From Taiwanofungus camphoratus (lineage: Eukaryota; Basidiomycota; Agaricomycetes; Polyporales; Taiwanofungaceae): a DNA stretch of 64,000 nt. The first letter of the stretch is position 1. Each line of letters starts with the position of its first letter. Both the position numbers and the translations under genes were made by a program. The notes beneath the pieces are model-generated. The model did not search any database. It was given only the letters and a program-made list of their open reading frames with translations, and had not been told where the DNA came from. The stretch covers positions 1,116,001 through 1,180,000 of the forward strand of contig CP021226.1 in assembly GCA_003999685.1 (NCBI GenBank), read 5' to 3'. Of this stretch, positions 49,199 to 61,313 are shown one piece after another.

Positions 49199-50914
49199 GT
49201 TTGGCAGCACCTGTAAATATAAACCCACCACTTTTTTCACAGCCAAGGCAGCTTGTGCTGCTTTACCAGTCCTTCATGTGCCGTTATAATCACATGACAG
49301 TTATCCAGCACCATTTGATGATGTGGCTACTTGTGTCTTGTCATACTTATGGTTGTATTTATTGCTGGCCATCTACCAGCAGGGTTATTGGCCAGGCTCA
49401 CTGCTACAAGCATTTCCTTCTAGTGGAGGATCTGGCCAATTGCCTAGCTAGGTATAAGGCCAACTTGTCAATATGGTCTTGCTTCCAAAAATTTTCTGTC
49501 AGTGTGGATGGTTATCGCTGCTTGGTTCCAGTGCTCAGTCAACTTGAATTTACCTTCATTCAGAATCATATGGAGGCCAATTTTGACTCTATTCACGAGT
49601 AAAGAATGTCATGGACTGAATGCGCACAGGTTTCCTAGAGCAATACAGGTTCACCAGTAAGTCCCTGAAGTTGAGCTTTATCACTTATAGACAAGCCTCC
49701 ATCTTTTATTAGTGCTTTCTACATCAGCGTGATCCCAAGAAGACCGGTGAGTTCTCATGTCTTGTAGTGTGAATCACATGCTGATACCTTCGCCGGCGTA
49801 TACTGACTCCATACTTGCAGCTTGATGTTTCACGGTGGCAGGTCAAAGTAGCACGGTACTGGTGACTTTTTTTGGTGACTTGTCTATCATATTTATCAGT
49901 GTCCATTTGTTAGATGCGTGAGGAGATGAAAGCACTCAAAGGGTTGTGCTCATTCTCCCGTCCTCTCACGGCTGCTGCCGGTCCTCTTGTTCCTGATCTA
50001 GGTGAGTTGTTCCGAGTCACAGGTACCATTTATGTATTTAAGTATGTTGCGCACCTTTTCTAAGGTCATTTTCGGATCATGTTGCCATAGTAGGCGCCTT
50101 CTGCATGACCCTAATATCAACTGGTGGACAGCTTCGCGTGGTCCGTCGCCCATGGTTCGGTTTGACCGCACAGTCCCCGCAAATATGTCCTCGTAGGTCT
50201 CGCATTCGCTCACGTCTATTTGACATTCTGTGGTAGTATGGGATCAAGATACGAAACGGACCTTTCCCGAAAGAACCGCTAGCCGCTGCCGACATGGGAC
50301 ACTGAGCGTTTCGTTGTAGGTACGTGGGTGGCACGCTAATGACGACGCGCGAAGATTTATAGACCCACCGCATCTACACCTGCATACAAGTATCGTCGTC
50401 TTGCACTCTGTTAGTGCTAGTTTCTGACATCCCATATTCAGGTCTCCTGCTCAGGTTTAGCACGACTCCTAATTTGAGACATCTCCGAGAGGTGCCGGAC
50501 TTCCGAGCGCCAGTCCCAGTGCTTCGGCGTGCTTTCAATGCCTACCCTTGCATCTGTACAGGGCGAAAATAAGTACATGGTTTATCTAGCTCGTTCCATT
50601 CCTCCATCATCTTTGATCCAAATTGAACATTTCCCAATATAGCGAAACTTCCTGTTCCATACTCACATCTGCAGGACACGCAGCAACTCGCAGGTCGCTA
50701 AGTAAGGAAAACTCGGTAACCCTCACCAAATTTTTGATGCATATTTCATATTTCAATATGTTACTAGCCATGTTTTTGTTGATTACAAACATTCACAACA
50801 AAGGAGGCTAACAAAACATATTCCATTCATTGTCATTTTCAATAGATTGATGATACACATGGACAAGGAGACAGAAAAAATAGTCCTCGAGTAGAGATTG
50901 AATAGTTGCATTGA
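49199..50914. other. Gene-poor region
   Basis: No gene recognised. A 71-codon minus frame (49998-50213) reads like protein (GDGPREAVHQLILGSC) but has no start context or partner exon. A 163-codon plus ORF (49111-49602) is mostly antisense to the previous gene's first exon and upstream region. Confidence 0.4.
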
Positions 50915-52619
50915 TTAATCGTGCACATCGGAATTTAATGATATGGTAGGAAGGGGCACATCGGAACACTGAATGTCAAACATCATAATTATTTGCCGAC
51001 CGTTCAGCAGATTTACATGACACTTACTGGTTGCTCGACATCGGAACGACTTTTTCCACTAGGATATTCAACAGGTAGATTCCAAGGTGGAGGAACGGGT
51101 ATGACGAAGGAACAATCGACAAGGTTGTCGTGCCCTTGATTTGCTAATTTGACCATGGCATTGCGGAACGCCGAGCGGAGCCCTTCCTGGTTATCTGAAG
51201 AAATATAATTTTGTGCCATTTAGCACATGCCCTTGGTAGGCGCGTCAAGTCAGATGGTTCTACGATACATACCGATGAATGACTGCCATTCACATGCAGT
51301 ACTGGTGTGCCGAGCAATTGCGGCATCAGAAGCAAGTCGAAACTCGTGCTCGATTGGCGACTTCGATTGAGCTGGGCCCCGTCCCTTTCCCGGGTATCTG
51401 GTACCTCTTAACAGAGTCTTCAAATTAAGATGGTGAGCTTAACAGCGTGCCGGCACACGACAATCTCCATAATTACCTCTAAGTAAAATTGGGTGTCGAA
51501 TATTCTGGGGGTGCTGTCTAGAGGAGAATCTGGGATACTAGGGTCTATCGTTTTCTGCACAGCGATAGAGTGGGCGGCCAGCAGTGCCACAGTATCTCCC
51601 GCGTTGAACCCAGCGTCTGCCATTCGGGACAAAATCTTTTCGACAGGATCCGTAGGCAACGGAAGGAGGTTTGGAGGGGAGGGAGCGATAGCTTCGGGGC
51701 GCCCGGCGTAGAACCTTAAACGAGGGCTTCCGGGACAGTTCGAGAGGGCCACAGCTCCAGCAAACTGAATCCTATTAGAGGTCGACGCCGAAGTACTGGC
51801 TATAAAAAAACCATTTAATACGACTCATTGTGACGCACATATCGCCATAGCTGACTTCATGGCCGTCGGCAAAGTGTTTCAGCGTATAGACCATCTCCTC
51901 CAGACCTTCATTGGCGGCTATCAAGAGTGATCAGTCACAGTAACCGGAAGATAGAAGTGTGGAAGGACTTGCGGTATGCCAATTCGGTATGCGCGAATTG
52001 GATTATGCTACCGTCTGCAAAGCGTAAAGCCGACATTTCCAAATTCAATGTTCATATCTAGGGTTGAGAATTCATTACCTGCACCTCCCCCACTAATCAC
52101 AAGGATTTCAACATCTTGTGTGATTTAACTCTATGCTGGAGCTCACCCAAAGGTCCCAGAAGCTCGCAGTGCAGCAGAACGACCTACAGCATCATGAAAG
52201 GTGAGTCGAATGGCTTCACGCGCCTGGTCATTACATTGTCCTTCATGAAATCTTCTCGAATTGATTAGGTACAATGCACACAAAAAGCATTCGCAAAACC
52301 GGCCCACAGGTTAGCTTGCAGTTCATTCAGGACCTAATAAGACATTTTAGCGGCGCACACAGTTAGCATGAACAAAGACGGTCGCACGTTGGACCATCTA
52401 TCACATTGCTACATGATTCATGTCAGATAACCGTGCTGCTGATATTGTGGTAACACTCGCATAGGCATTGGTATGGTTACTCAGAGCAATAGCTACTTTC
52501 GACAGACTTTGCATGGGAGCTTGCGCTTTAGATGAATGAACAGCGTGTAGCGTACCTGACGTCACAAATACGCCACAATATACAACGAATGATACAAAAA
52601 TATGTGTTGACGACCGCAT
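50915..52619 (-). CDS. Class II heme peroxidase, generic (Coprinopsis CiP-like) type
   Basis: Nine exons are firm (ascending): 50915-50968, 51028-51194, 51273-51417, 51477-51795, 51839-51917, 51973-52014, 52079-52092, 52147-52240, 52300-52333, coding 315 residues. Distal heme side [13 protein letters not shown], calcium/heme region [37 protein letters not shown], proximal His in [11 protein letters not shown], then [16 protein letters not shown] and ACEWQSF. The third Mn(II)-ligand position holds Lys and the ligninase surface Trp position holds Ala, so neither Mn-peroxidase nor lignin peroxidase: a generic peroxidase oxidising phenolic or low-potential substrates. Intron 51918-51972 is GC-AG. 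The N-terminus is unresolved: a signal-peptide exon starting at 52619 ([19 protein letters not shown]) is likely, but the linking exon reads HANC with one Cys where two are expected and its intron would be only 25 nt. Confidence 0.85.
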
Positions 52620-52951
52620 TGGACCAGGCCAGGAACGCCCACAGAATCCAAAAAGAACGACAAGTTGAAACGAGTGACAGTGAGGCAGTCTAGCAACAGA
52701 ACTGTCCAGTGGGATTGAGCGAAATACTATAATACAGAGTCGCCTTCCTACGAGCAAGTGTAAAGTACCAACAAGTACGAGGACTAGAGCAGCGGAATAA
52801 TTGAACACAAGTATGGTCACGTGCACGCCCAGTTTAGGGCCGGCTTTTTCGCGTTCAATCGCAGCCATGACGCTGTGCTTGCCACCGTCTTGATCCTGGC
52901 TTCAATCACAATCAGCGCCACCTCCGTCTTGAACATATCCTGCCCTGTATA
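52620..52951. promoter_or_regulatory. Divergent upstream region, peroxidase / MYND gene
   Basis: 332 bp between the proposed peroxidase start and the MYND-gene start. No specific sites identified. Confidence 0.4.
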
Positions 52952-54218
52952 ATGCCAGGTCGACATTATTCCAAATTTATACCTCCAAGTTTGTCTATGA
53001 GCGAGCTCATCTGCCAGAAATTGGACAACGACGCTACAGACCTCCTCATCGATAAATGGCTCGAGCGACCACATCGTCCCGACGCATATTATGACTGGTT
53101 CCAGCGAGTACGAGAGCGCAGGCACGCTGCAACCGCCAATGTTCGAAGAGAACAGATTTTACTGTGGAATAAGGGTATATTTGTCCCTGAGAATATCTTC
53201 ACCCGCACTGTGGACACCGGGCGTCTCATTCCCCTCGATCGTACATGGGTGACCCATGTATATCACCACAAGTCTATGTCAAGACTCAATATGATGCCTG
53301 TAATTTTCAGCATGGTAAGCATCGTTAATGATCTTTTCAAGATGAACCTTTACTAACGATGATATGCCATAGCTTCCCGAGCTTATGCTCCTTCGGGGCA
53401 TGCACGATCGCGGTTGCGATGAAATATATGTCATTGTTACCGATTTGAAACGCCAGGAGATGGATGAAGTGACGGAATACTTCAAATATGTCTGCCAGAA
53501 TGCAGTTAATGGGTCGTGCAAAGCGAGTGTAGAGCAAAAAATTAATCATGACCGTCAGTCTTCTTTCGTAACTTCATAAAGTTTGCCATCCAACGAGGAT
53601 TTTCCGATTTTCAAAACAGACATGCACCTAACACATGCCCTCGATCGACAGCGTCGCACTCCGTGTTTTCCTCAGATCGATCTTACACTACGAGCGATCC
53701 TATATGAGAAGCGCCCTCCTTTCGTCGTCTTATTCTCCCACCAGGCCATGTCCTACTCTCAGATTCTTTTCGCCAACTCGCTTTCTGTACCTTCGAAAGA
53801 TGTCTATTACGATTTCCCCAGTGGCTGTCCCAATCCTGGCTGTACAGATAACTGCTGTGAGCTCATCCGTTTCCCGAAGAAGGGTCTCGAGACTGCGGCA
53901 GTACTTTGCTATAAGCGGAAGGTCCGCTACCGCTACGGACGCCGAGCGAAGGCTAAGGAGATGTGTAACTGGATTGACTGTCATACGTGCTTCTTGGACG
54001 AGTCTGCTCATGGTGTGCCGCCTAGCGAGGGATGTAGCGAAGGGAGTATAGCGGGGAGCAGTGAGGGGAGCGATGGGTCGCTGGAAGAGACGAATGCTTC
54101 GAAGTTCGCGGGCCTTGTCTGCAGCAGGTGCAAGTTGGTGAAATACTGTTCACCTGAGCATCAGAAGCTGGACTGGGAAGAACACAGGCGGGTTTGTGCC
54201 AAACCCCTAGCGGACTAA
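52952..54218 (+). CDS. MYND-type zinc-finger protein
   Basis: Three exons 52952-53314, 53373-53553, 53620-54218 give 380 residues. The C-terminal MYND module is split: the first Cys pair is in CNWIDCHTC, then about 38 Ser/Gly/Glu-rich residues, then VCSRCKLVKYCSPEHQKLDW and EEHRRVC. The ligand pattern is C-x2-C, C-x2-C-x4-C-x3-H, H-x3-C; the sixth ligand, usually Cys (KECQ), is His. The N-terminal 250 residues have no known domain but hold an unusual Cys cluster (CPNPGCTDNCC). MYND fingers mediate protein-protein contacts with proline-rich motifs; role here unknown. Confidence 0.85.
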
Positions 54219-54495
54219 GGGAAGTTTATGGCGCCATCTTGTTGGATTTTTGGAGGGTATAGGTAGTTTTCTCTTGCAATGGATGATATTATTATCATTA
54301 TTTGCGCCGTGATTTATTCATCCATGTTGGCTACAGCCTCGTTATTGTACCAACTATGTACCTGATTTACTTCTATTTCTGCCGCAACAACTTTAAAGTC
54401 GACATGCGATTATGATGTCACACTTGACCGTGTGTTATAACATTGAATAAACGTGGTGCGAGTAGTTCAACTTTTGAACTTGACTACTTACTACT
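54219..54495. other. Intergenic region
   Basis: 3' flank of the MYND gene and promoter of the epimerase. Nothing specific seen. Confidence 0.4.
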
Positions 54496-55600
54496 ATGTC
54501 GATCCGCTACTTGACGGCTAAGCTTGCACAGCAAGTGATTCTTTTGATTAAAGAACGGCCGTTTCGGACGCTCACGACAGTGCGACCACACTGGACAGAT
54601 CGATGAGGAGCTAATGAGCACAGCAGGGGCATTCAGTCTTGATCAGGTAGGCGCAGCGCTGCGTTGGATGTTATTTGACAAGTCTGAAGTAATTTGGACG
54701 TACACGAATAGTTGATGGAGTTAGCTGGTCTGGCTTGTGCGCAAACTCTCGCTACGGTGTATAACAAGGAGAAGTATCCTCGAGTCCTGGTCTGCTGTGG
54801 CCCAGGAAACCAAGGAGGCGACGGCTTAGTTGCCGCGAGACATCTTGGTGAATAGCACTCCGGCTTGTTCTATAACGCTGCGTGCCTGATCCGGCTGGTG
54901 TCGATAGGTATGTTCGGATATCAGCCGACGATCTGGATGCCCAAGGTGGGTAACTAGCTTTCCTCGTCTGGTTGCCGATCATAAACTTTCGACGATACCT
55001 AGCCAGGCTCCAAGGACATTTACCAGGTAACAATGCACTTTCTGTCCCTTCTAGAGATCTTAATCGAACGAGCGATGTGAACCATGCAGCGCCTCAAGGC
55101 ACAGTGCGACAACATGAAGATTCCTACATTGGCCCCTACGCAAGAGACAAACACTTTGCGGGATGCACTCGCCCGGTCGGACGTCGTTCTCGATGCCATC
55201 TTCGGTTTCTCCTTCAAGCCCCCCGTCCGAGCACCTTTTAACTCTGCTCTTCCGCTTATATCGGCTTCCGGTCTGCCCATCGTTTCTGTTGACATACCAT
55301 CCGGATGGGATGTCGAGAAGGGTAATGCGGAGGGCGTAGGCCTAATTACAGACGTACTGATCAGTCTGACGGCTCCGAAAGAGGGCGTCAGGCAGTTCAC
55401 GGGCAGACATTTCCTTGGCGGGAGATTTGTCACAACGTATGTTCTGTATAATCTATGCAAGTTCATTCGTGTTTACTGGCGAATGTGATTGTAGGGCCAT
55501 GGAGGAGAAATTCTCCCTCAACCTCCCGGAGTATCCAGGGTTCGCCCAAATAGTCGAGCTCCCCCGCGTAACAGCGACAGAAGGCTCACAGAAGCTATGA
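54496..55600 (+). CDS. NNR1: NAD(P)H-hydrate epimerase (YjeF N-terminal family)
   Basis: Seven exons: 54496-54534, 54599-54646, 54712-54847, 54908-54945, 55003-55026, 55090-55436, 55495-55600; phases close, giving 245 residues. Repairs damaged NAD(P)HX by epimerising the R form for the dehydratase. Motifs: [18 protein letters not shown] at the N-terminus, [20 protein letters not shown] (nucleotide-binding glycine loop), [27 protein letters not shown] (Asp), [27 protein letters not shown]. No C-terminal dehydratase domain, as usual in fungi. One exon is 24 nt. No evident targeting signal. Confidence 0.94.
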
Positions 55601-56156
55601 GGTCTATGGGAGTGCCAATCAATTAGTTACTCACAAAGTCTTTAACGGACAATGTACTTTAGGCAGATAACAGTCCAATCATTATACATGCATTACCGCC
55701 AAATTTGTTTGCTAGTTGAAGCCACCGGAGATAAAAATGCTATTCCGATAGATTCTGTACAAGACGTTTATAATAGCCATAGGTCGTCACATGTCATTAC
55801 AGGGGCAAACTACTTCAGAGCAATTTTATATAAGGAAATCAGGACGAATGAGCGCCAGCGGAGTACGCATACTTATGAGAAGAATCTTGAAGCAGTGATA
55901 ATGGAGGCGTGCGATGCCTTGTCGTCATGGAAGTGAACAACCCTTCAAACCCATATCCTCTAGGTACATCTTCGCCACCGTAATATATCTGCCGAGAGCA
56001 GGCTCCAGAAAAAGCAATGGCACGGATGGCTTGAGGCGACTCGATTTTTGTCAATCCTACCTTTGTCAGTATTATAGGAGAAGCCAGGGAGACAGAATGT
56101 CACGATATCATCCAGACTGTACTGCAGTGCTGCCCCCTTTTTCGAAATGACTAAGC
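55601..56156. other. Intergenic region
   Basis: Convergent 3' region. Contains a 94-codon ORF (55652-55936) without any domain, not called. Confidence 0.45.
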
Positions 56157-57600
56157 TCAAAAATGACAATGTACGGGACCATGAGCTCTAAGTAGCACGA
56201 CACCTACGAATAATATAATAGTGATTGTGGCACCAATCCACCATGCAACATTATGCGGCTCGCCCGGAGATGCTCTGGGTTCTCGACCATCAATATTAGT
56301 GGAGGCTGACCCATCGTGAGTGACAGAGGAAATACCAAATGCACACACGATGCTGCCATATAGAGGCGGATGTTCGGGGCAGAACTTCAACCTTTTGACC
56401 GTATCACCAGTTCTCACGTTGAGGATCCTGGGGGACCCTTGAGGGGCGTGGCAGTCCGCGCCATCAGTTGACAACCATGCGACAGTGTATTCCAAACCGG
56501 GAGCTACAACACCCTCTTTTTTGGTTTTCTTCAGTACACCAACGTCGCCATCGAACAATGCTCCATCGTGTCATTCTGCCGCCTCCATTATTGGAGTTCT
56601 GAGCACATAAAGGCATGGCCATTCCCCAATGAAGGCTGCGCAGATCAAGTTGACAAATGACATCACTGCGTGAGGGAACATAGAAAGTCCGTATGCGGCA
56701 CACCCAAGGTGTTTGATCTGATCTCCCCGTGTGCGATAGAGTCAGGCTGGCAGCTGTGAGCTGAATGGCGGAGATGACCATCTTGAGCCACCTTTGGGGT
56801 CGACAAAGCTTGATTTCGCTTGTGTCCTCTAAGTCGGTGGAAATGACGTGTTTTGTCATAGACTGTTGGCCAGTAACCAGCATATACCCTTCTGGAATCT
56901 TGAAATGCCCGTAGACATCCCATTTCTCCGGCCTCACTTCCGGTGCCTGCAAATCGCGAGTTTCGAAAGTAGCAAATGCATCGGTCATAGTATCCAATGT
57001 GAAATGCTCACGTGACGGTACGCTTGTCAGTTGGATTGACATAATTTGGATTGCACGCATCGTATCCTCGGGGCAGACGGACATGAACCAGGTCTTCGCG
57101 TCCAACTGGCGGCTCCCAGGGCAATGACGAACATCGCTTCCTGCGCCACCGCTGTGTGAACCTTATCCTTGCAGTCCCAATGTTGCTTGAGCAGCAAGAG
57201 CGAGATAACAAGTCCAACGGATGGCAGGAAGAAGGCAATGACTGGCGGCCACGGAATAAACCTCATCCCGGGAATGAAGCTTGGCACGAAGTGGAGAGCA
57301 CCGGGACCGTCGCTGCGTGGGCGATAAAGTTCGTGGCAAAAAATCCCAGCATATGCCAAAGTATTTCCCCATCACGATAGCACATGGCAGCATTGACGGG
57401 GGCAGATCGCGTCGGAAGCGCACGATGAAGTAGCAGAGCCATCCATGTCACGAACGCCTTCAATGTCTGGGGCGAACAGTGAATCCAGGGGATTAGTGCC
57501 ATGAGTAGTGTGTCGATGCCGTCCTGGAAGTTCGGTGAAGGAAGGAACAAGATATCGCCAAGGGTTCTTATAGTAAATCTGGAAGGGCTGCGTGATGCCG
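56157..57600 (-). pseudogene. Multi-pass membrane protein of unknown function, decayed
   Basis: Resembles a basidiomycete family of integral membrane proteins with an N-terminal TM cluster and a long soluble middle. Blocks in order: MALIPWIHCSPQTLKAFVTW, APVNAAMCYRDGEILWHML, GFFATNFIAHAATVPV, WPPVIAFFLPSVGLVISLLL, EDLVHVRLPRGYDACNPNYV, FATFETRDLQAPEVRPEKWD, GYMLVTGQQSMTKHVISTDL, RPQRWLKMVISAIQL and a C-terminal TM (WWIGATITIILFVGVVLL) before the stop at 56157. Neighbouring blocks lie in different frames with no usable introns: at least four frameshifts (near 57300, 57130, 57020 and 56720). No start codon is evident. Function of intact members is unknown to me. Confidence 0.7.
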
Positions 57601-59380
57601 GATATGCATATTCAACTCATGTGAGCTTGTATGTCTGCTTTAGGCGCCATCATATGTGAGCTGCACTGACCCTATTTGCAGCTGTGCATGATTAAGGACA
57701 CCGGGACACAGGACCGACCAATCATCGTGCATGTATGTATTGATCATGGTGTCAGCATCGATGCTATGTGCACAAAGGAATCATGCAGAATTACCATGCG
57801 GGAGACTCACCGCTCATATGAGGGAGAATTGTTTACAGTGCACCCAAACGTAGTATAGATAGATGGCAGGGTGCCTTTTCTCCTTGCTCACAAGGGTGTG
57901 CGCATTCGAAAAATGGCCAACTTTGTATCACACCAGGACAAGAGAGGGCCGGTCACTGCCAGTCTTACTTCCTGGTGCTATAGGGTAGCATCCTAAGATA
58001 GAATCAAGTACACTCTGATGATGCGCTCATCAGTTTAATACTGTGCTATAGTTCAAAATATTATACACGACAGCTGCGTGGCGAAAAGGAAAGATACTGA
58101 CATTCAACGATGCACTGCAGAGACGAACATGGCACGTGTTCAGCGCAAATTGAAGCTTTCTCAAACAGTCAGCGAGTAAGAATCCACGGTCCTAAAGTGT
58201 AAACTGTATAGCTGGTTTGGTGCATTGTTAGGTCTTTGAGCTTATGCATTCGTGAAGTTAGGCTGGTTTTGAATTGAACCAGCCCTCATGAACGATCCTG
58301 AAATGAAAGATGTAGTGTGAGTGGTCCATATGACTACGAAGTCTAGTAATCATATATATACGTACATAATGCGACCAATACGCGTCTTATATGACGATGC
58401 AGTGTATGCAAATTGACGATGAAGCTTCGAAATGTGCATAATCATCGCCCTTGGATTGAACAGACTTTGAGCAAGACAGGATTGTCTCGACCCGTTCTAA
58501 TTGCATACTCATATAAAAGGGGCTAGCGAGACAATTCTGTCGAGACGATTTCGATAAAGTAGAAGCCATTTACAAAAATCACTTTAGGAAATGGTCCCCG
58601 TCCATGCGCGATCACGGGTAGTGACCAGGCAGAAGTAGTACTGATGCATGCAGGGATGGGTCCCAAATCGGTGATGCAGGATGCTGGCAGCCGTAAATGG
58701 TGGAGATAAACCTTCGGACGCGACAAAGGCACTTTCAGAAATGATGAGTACTCGCGAAGCATGACACGGTCTATCGAAGGTAAATGCAGTCACCGATCAG
58801 GAGACAGGTGCGCTCGCGTGCTGTGCAAGTGTAGAGGCGCTCGGATTGACGTGTAGCCACGGTCACGTAGACATTTTGCATCATATCACAGAAGCCATAA
58901 GTATATTGCCCACATAGTGCCGCAATATGAATCTCGAATGACGGCCGCCGGCAGGGAGGGAGACATTTTAGTTCTCCACCCCGGAAACGTATCCAGTCGG
59001 ACACTATCTGCGTGTGATCAATTTATCCAACTTGAATAATAAGAAGTCTATAAGTAAATCCTTCCATCTTTAAGCGATTGCGAAACATTTGCGCACTCAC
59101 TGCAGGAAGCATGACGACCTTCGACGACCTGGACTTGAAATACAACTGAGCTCTGCCTATGTACCCAGAACAAAAATACACAACACAAGGGAGAGATCCA
59201 CTCGCAAGGCGCCAACGTGAAATTCACATATATGAGCTGGGTTGAATCCAAAAGATTCGGCAGACTTGCAGAACGCGGGCGACAGTCACGGACACGGTGT
59301 GACACAAGTGGTACGCGACGCGGTCACACTTCACCACCTCGACTGCTTAAGCCACTCTGAGTGTCTTTCTATCGACCAAC
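57601..59380. other. Gene-poor stretch upstream of ORC6
   Basis: No gene recognised in 1.8 kb. Three minus-strand frames of 77-85 codons (58523-59305) could be exons of an unknown gene but lack any motif. The segment just before 59381 is the ORC6 promoter. Confidence 0.4.
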
Positions 59381-60880
59381 ATGTCTCGCCCTCAAGACAT
59401 CCTTCTGCGACGCCTGTGCCCTAAACCGGAGACACTGACAAAGGCCCAAGTTATCCTCCATACTGCGGCCGCAAAGACTGGCCCAGGATCAGGCTACGAA
59501 CTAGGTCAAGGCGCGCCCGGTCTACCTGCCATCTGTGCATATATTGCAGCGCAAGAGTGAGTCTCCCAAGGACTTGTCTGTCTAACGAAGGGCAGCGAAA
59601 TGATGCCCTTTTCAGACTCGGAGATTCTGATGTATCGGAGCAGGTGGCACAGGGCGCGTCGTGTCTTGCTCCAAAGATTTTCAAGACCACGCTCAGTGTA
59701 GTTAGGTCTGCACTCACAGCTAGTGCCTCTCGAACTCGGAGATCTGCCAGTGCTTTGAAGTATGAAACATTGATCCAGAAAAACAAGATTGGAAGGAAGG
59801 CTTTCGTAGAATCATGCATGCGTGATGTGGAGAAAGCACTCGTTGCAAGCAGGGAGCTTCCTGATGAGCTTCGACCCCCATGTGATATTGTGACACTATG
59901 CGTATTTGGATGGGCATGTACCAAAGCTTTGGACGTAAGCCTCTAAACATCTGCCTTCATCTGGTCTGTGCTTCAGTTGACATACAGGTTTCCAGATAAC
60001 GAAAATTCGTCCGGAACTGCTCGTTAAAGAGTACGGAATATCTCGGCGCGACTACGAAGATGTGGAAGACATCCTTGAGTCAACGTGTCAGGACGTATTG
60101 CAAAATATTAAACAGAGAGTGTCCGAGCTAGCGAAGCAAGTCACTGCCAGAAGAGGTCGCTCGTCGGCGCCGACCCCGGTGAAGGGGACATCGCCAACTA
60201 AATCACCGTCCAAATCGGCTCTCAAGGGAACAGACGTGGAAGCGTCTCCTACCAAGACGCCCACTCGCAAACGGAAAGTGGTTTTTGCAGAATCGCTGGA
60301 GTCAGATGGCATGGATGTGCTGCAGACGCCTTCGAAGAGACCAAAGGTTTCTTCACCACTGAAGTCCAGCGCAGTTACGACCCCGCAGAGAACGGGCCTC
60401 GCGGGGCGTGCCTCGCCGGCCAAGCGTGCCTTCTTTCCGAAGATTGCAGCACCCCCAGAGTCTGCCCCACATCTTCTGCAGGATGGCGACGATGAAGAGT
60501 CCGAGCCCGAAACGCAGTTCGCAGCCGCCCACTTCGCGCCCTCTGACACACCGTCCACCCCAATCGCAGGCCCTTCCACCCCCCGTCGCAGCCTCTCACA
60601 CGCAACGTCGCAGGGAACAAATGAGCCGGACACGCCCACAAGTGCCACACAGAGCCGCAAGCAGATGTCTCGCGCGCCCTTGCTGCTCGAGGACGCGGAG
60701 CCTCTCCGCCGCCGGCGCTTCAGGCCTGTCTTCCTGGACCAGAGCCAGTGGCTGCAGCGCGACCCGCAGGCCGAGCGCGAGTGGAAGGCGGCGGAAGCCT
60801 TCAGGCGGAGTATGGCCGAGGAGCGCGCGTACGCTCTCGCGGATAGTGGCCAAACCCCGAACACGGAAGTGATCGGGTGA
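59381..60880 (+). CDS. ORC6: Origin recognition complex subunit 6
   Basis: Three exons 59381-59556, 59616-59934, 59996-60880 give 459 residues. N-terminal cyclin/TFIIB-like helical repeats: LPAICAYIAAQELGDSDVSE, VAQGASCLAPKIFKTTLSVV, then KNKIGRKAFVESCMRDVEKA, CVFGWACTKALD and LLVKEYGISRRDYEDVEDIL. The rest is a long basic Ser/Thr/Pro linker with several SPTK/TPTR-like CDK sites (TSPTKSPSKS, SPTKTPTRKRK) and a C-terminal segment with FRPVFLDQSQWLQRDP. ORC6 helps ORC load MCM2-7; CDK phosphorylation of ORC restrains re-replication in yeast, and the site cluster here fits that. Nuclear. A 269-codon antisense ORF is a shadow. Confidence 0.92.
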
Positions 60881-61313
60881 AGTATTTCACTATACATCTT
60901 GAACGCCTTATTGTAGGTCCTTGTCTATGTTAAAGGGAGATGTGGATGACGGAAACTTTGGCACGAATAAGGGCTACCACTGCCAGACAGCATCGTAGCA
61001 ATCTCAATATCGACAGACTGTTCTCAAAAACTCGTATGATGTGTGGTGGTGCATGGCAGCCCTGCAGAGGACCTGGAAGGGTTCAGGCAAATGGCACCTT
61101 CGAGGCCAAGCTGAGGAGATGAGCACCCAACCCTCGCCAAGGTTCACACCCGGGACCGAAGGCAATTGTTATTTGGGAGCATCACAGTCGATATTGAGAC
61201 TTCATAGCTCCTCGGTCCCCACCAAGCCGTCCGACATTTTCAAGTGTATCTTTTATGAAAACGATCTATTGATATTGAGACTGCTGTAACGAACTATTAG
61301 CTTTGCTCTGCTA
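60881..61313. other. Intergenic region
   Basis: 3' flank of ORC6 up to the TIR element; no gene seen. Confidence 0.5.

Noticed and set aside
49111-49602. 163-codon plus-strand ORF
   Set aside because: Overlaps the first exon and upstream of the helical/chromodomain gene antisense, and has no domain.
60088-60897. 269-codon minus-strand ORF
   Set aside because: Antisense shadow of the ORC6 last exon, produced by its GC-rich codon use.
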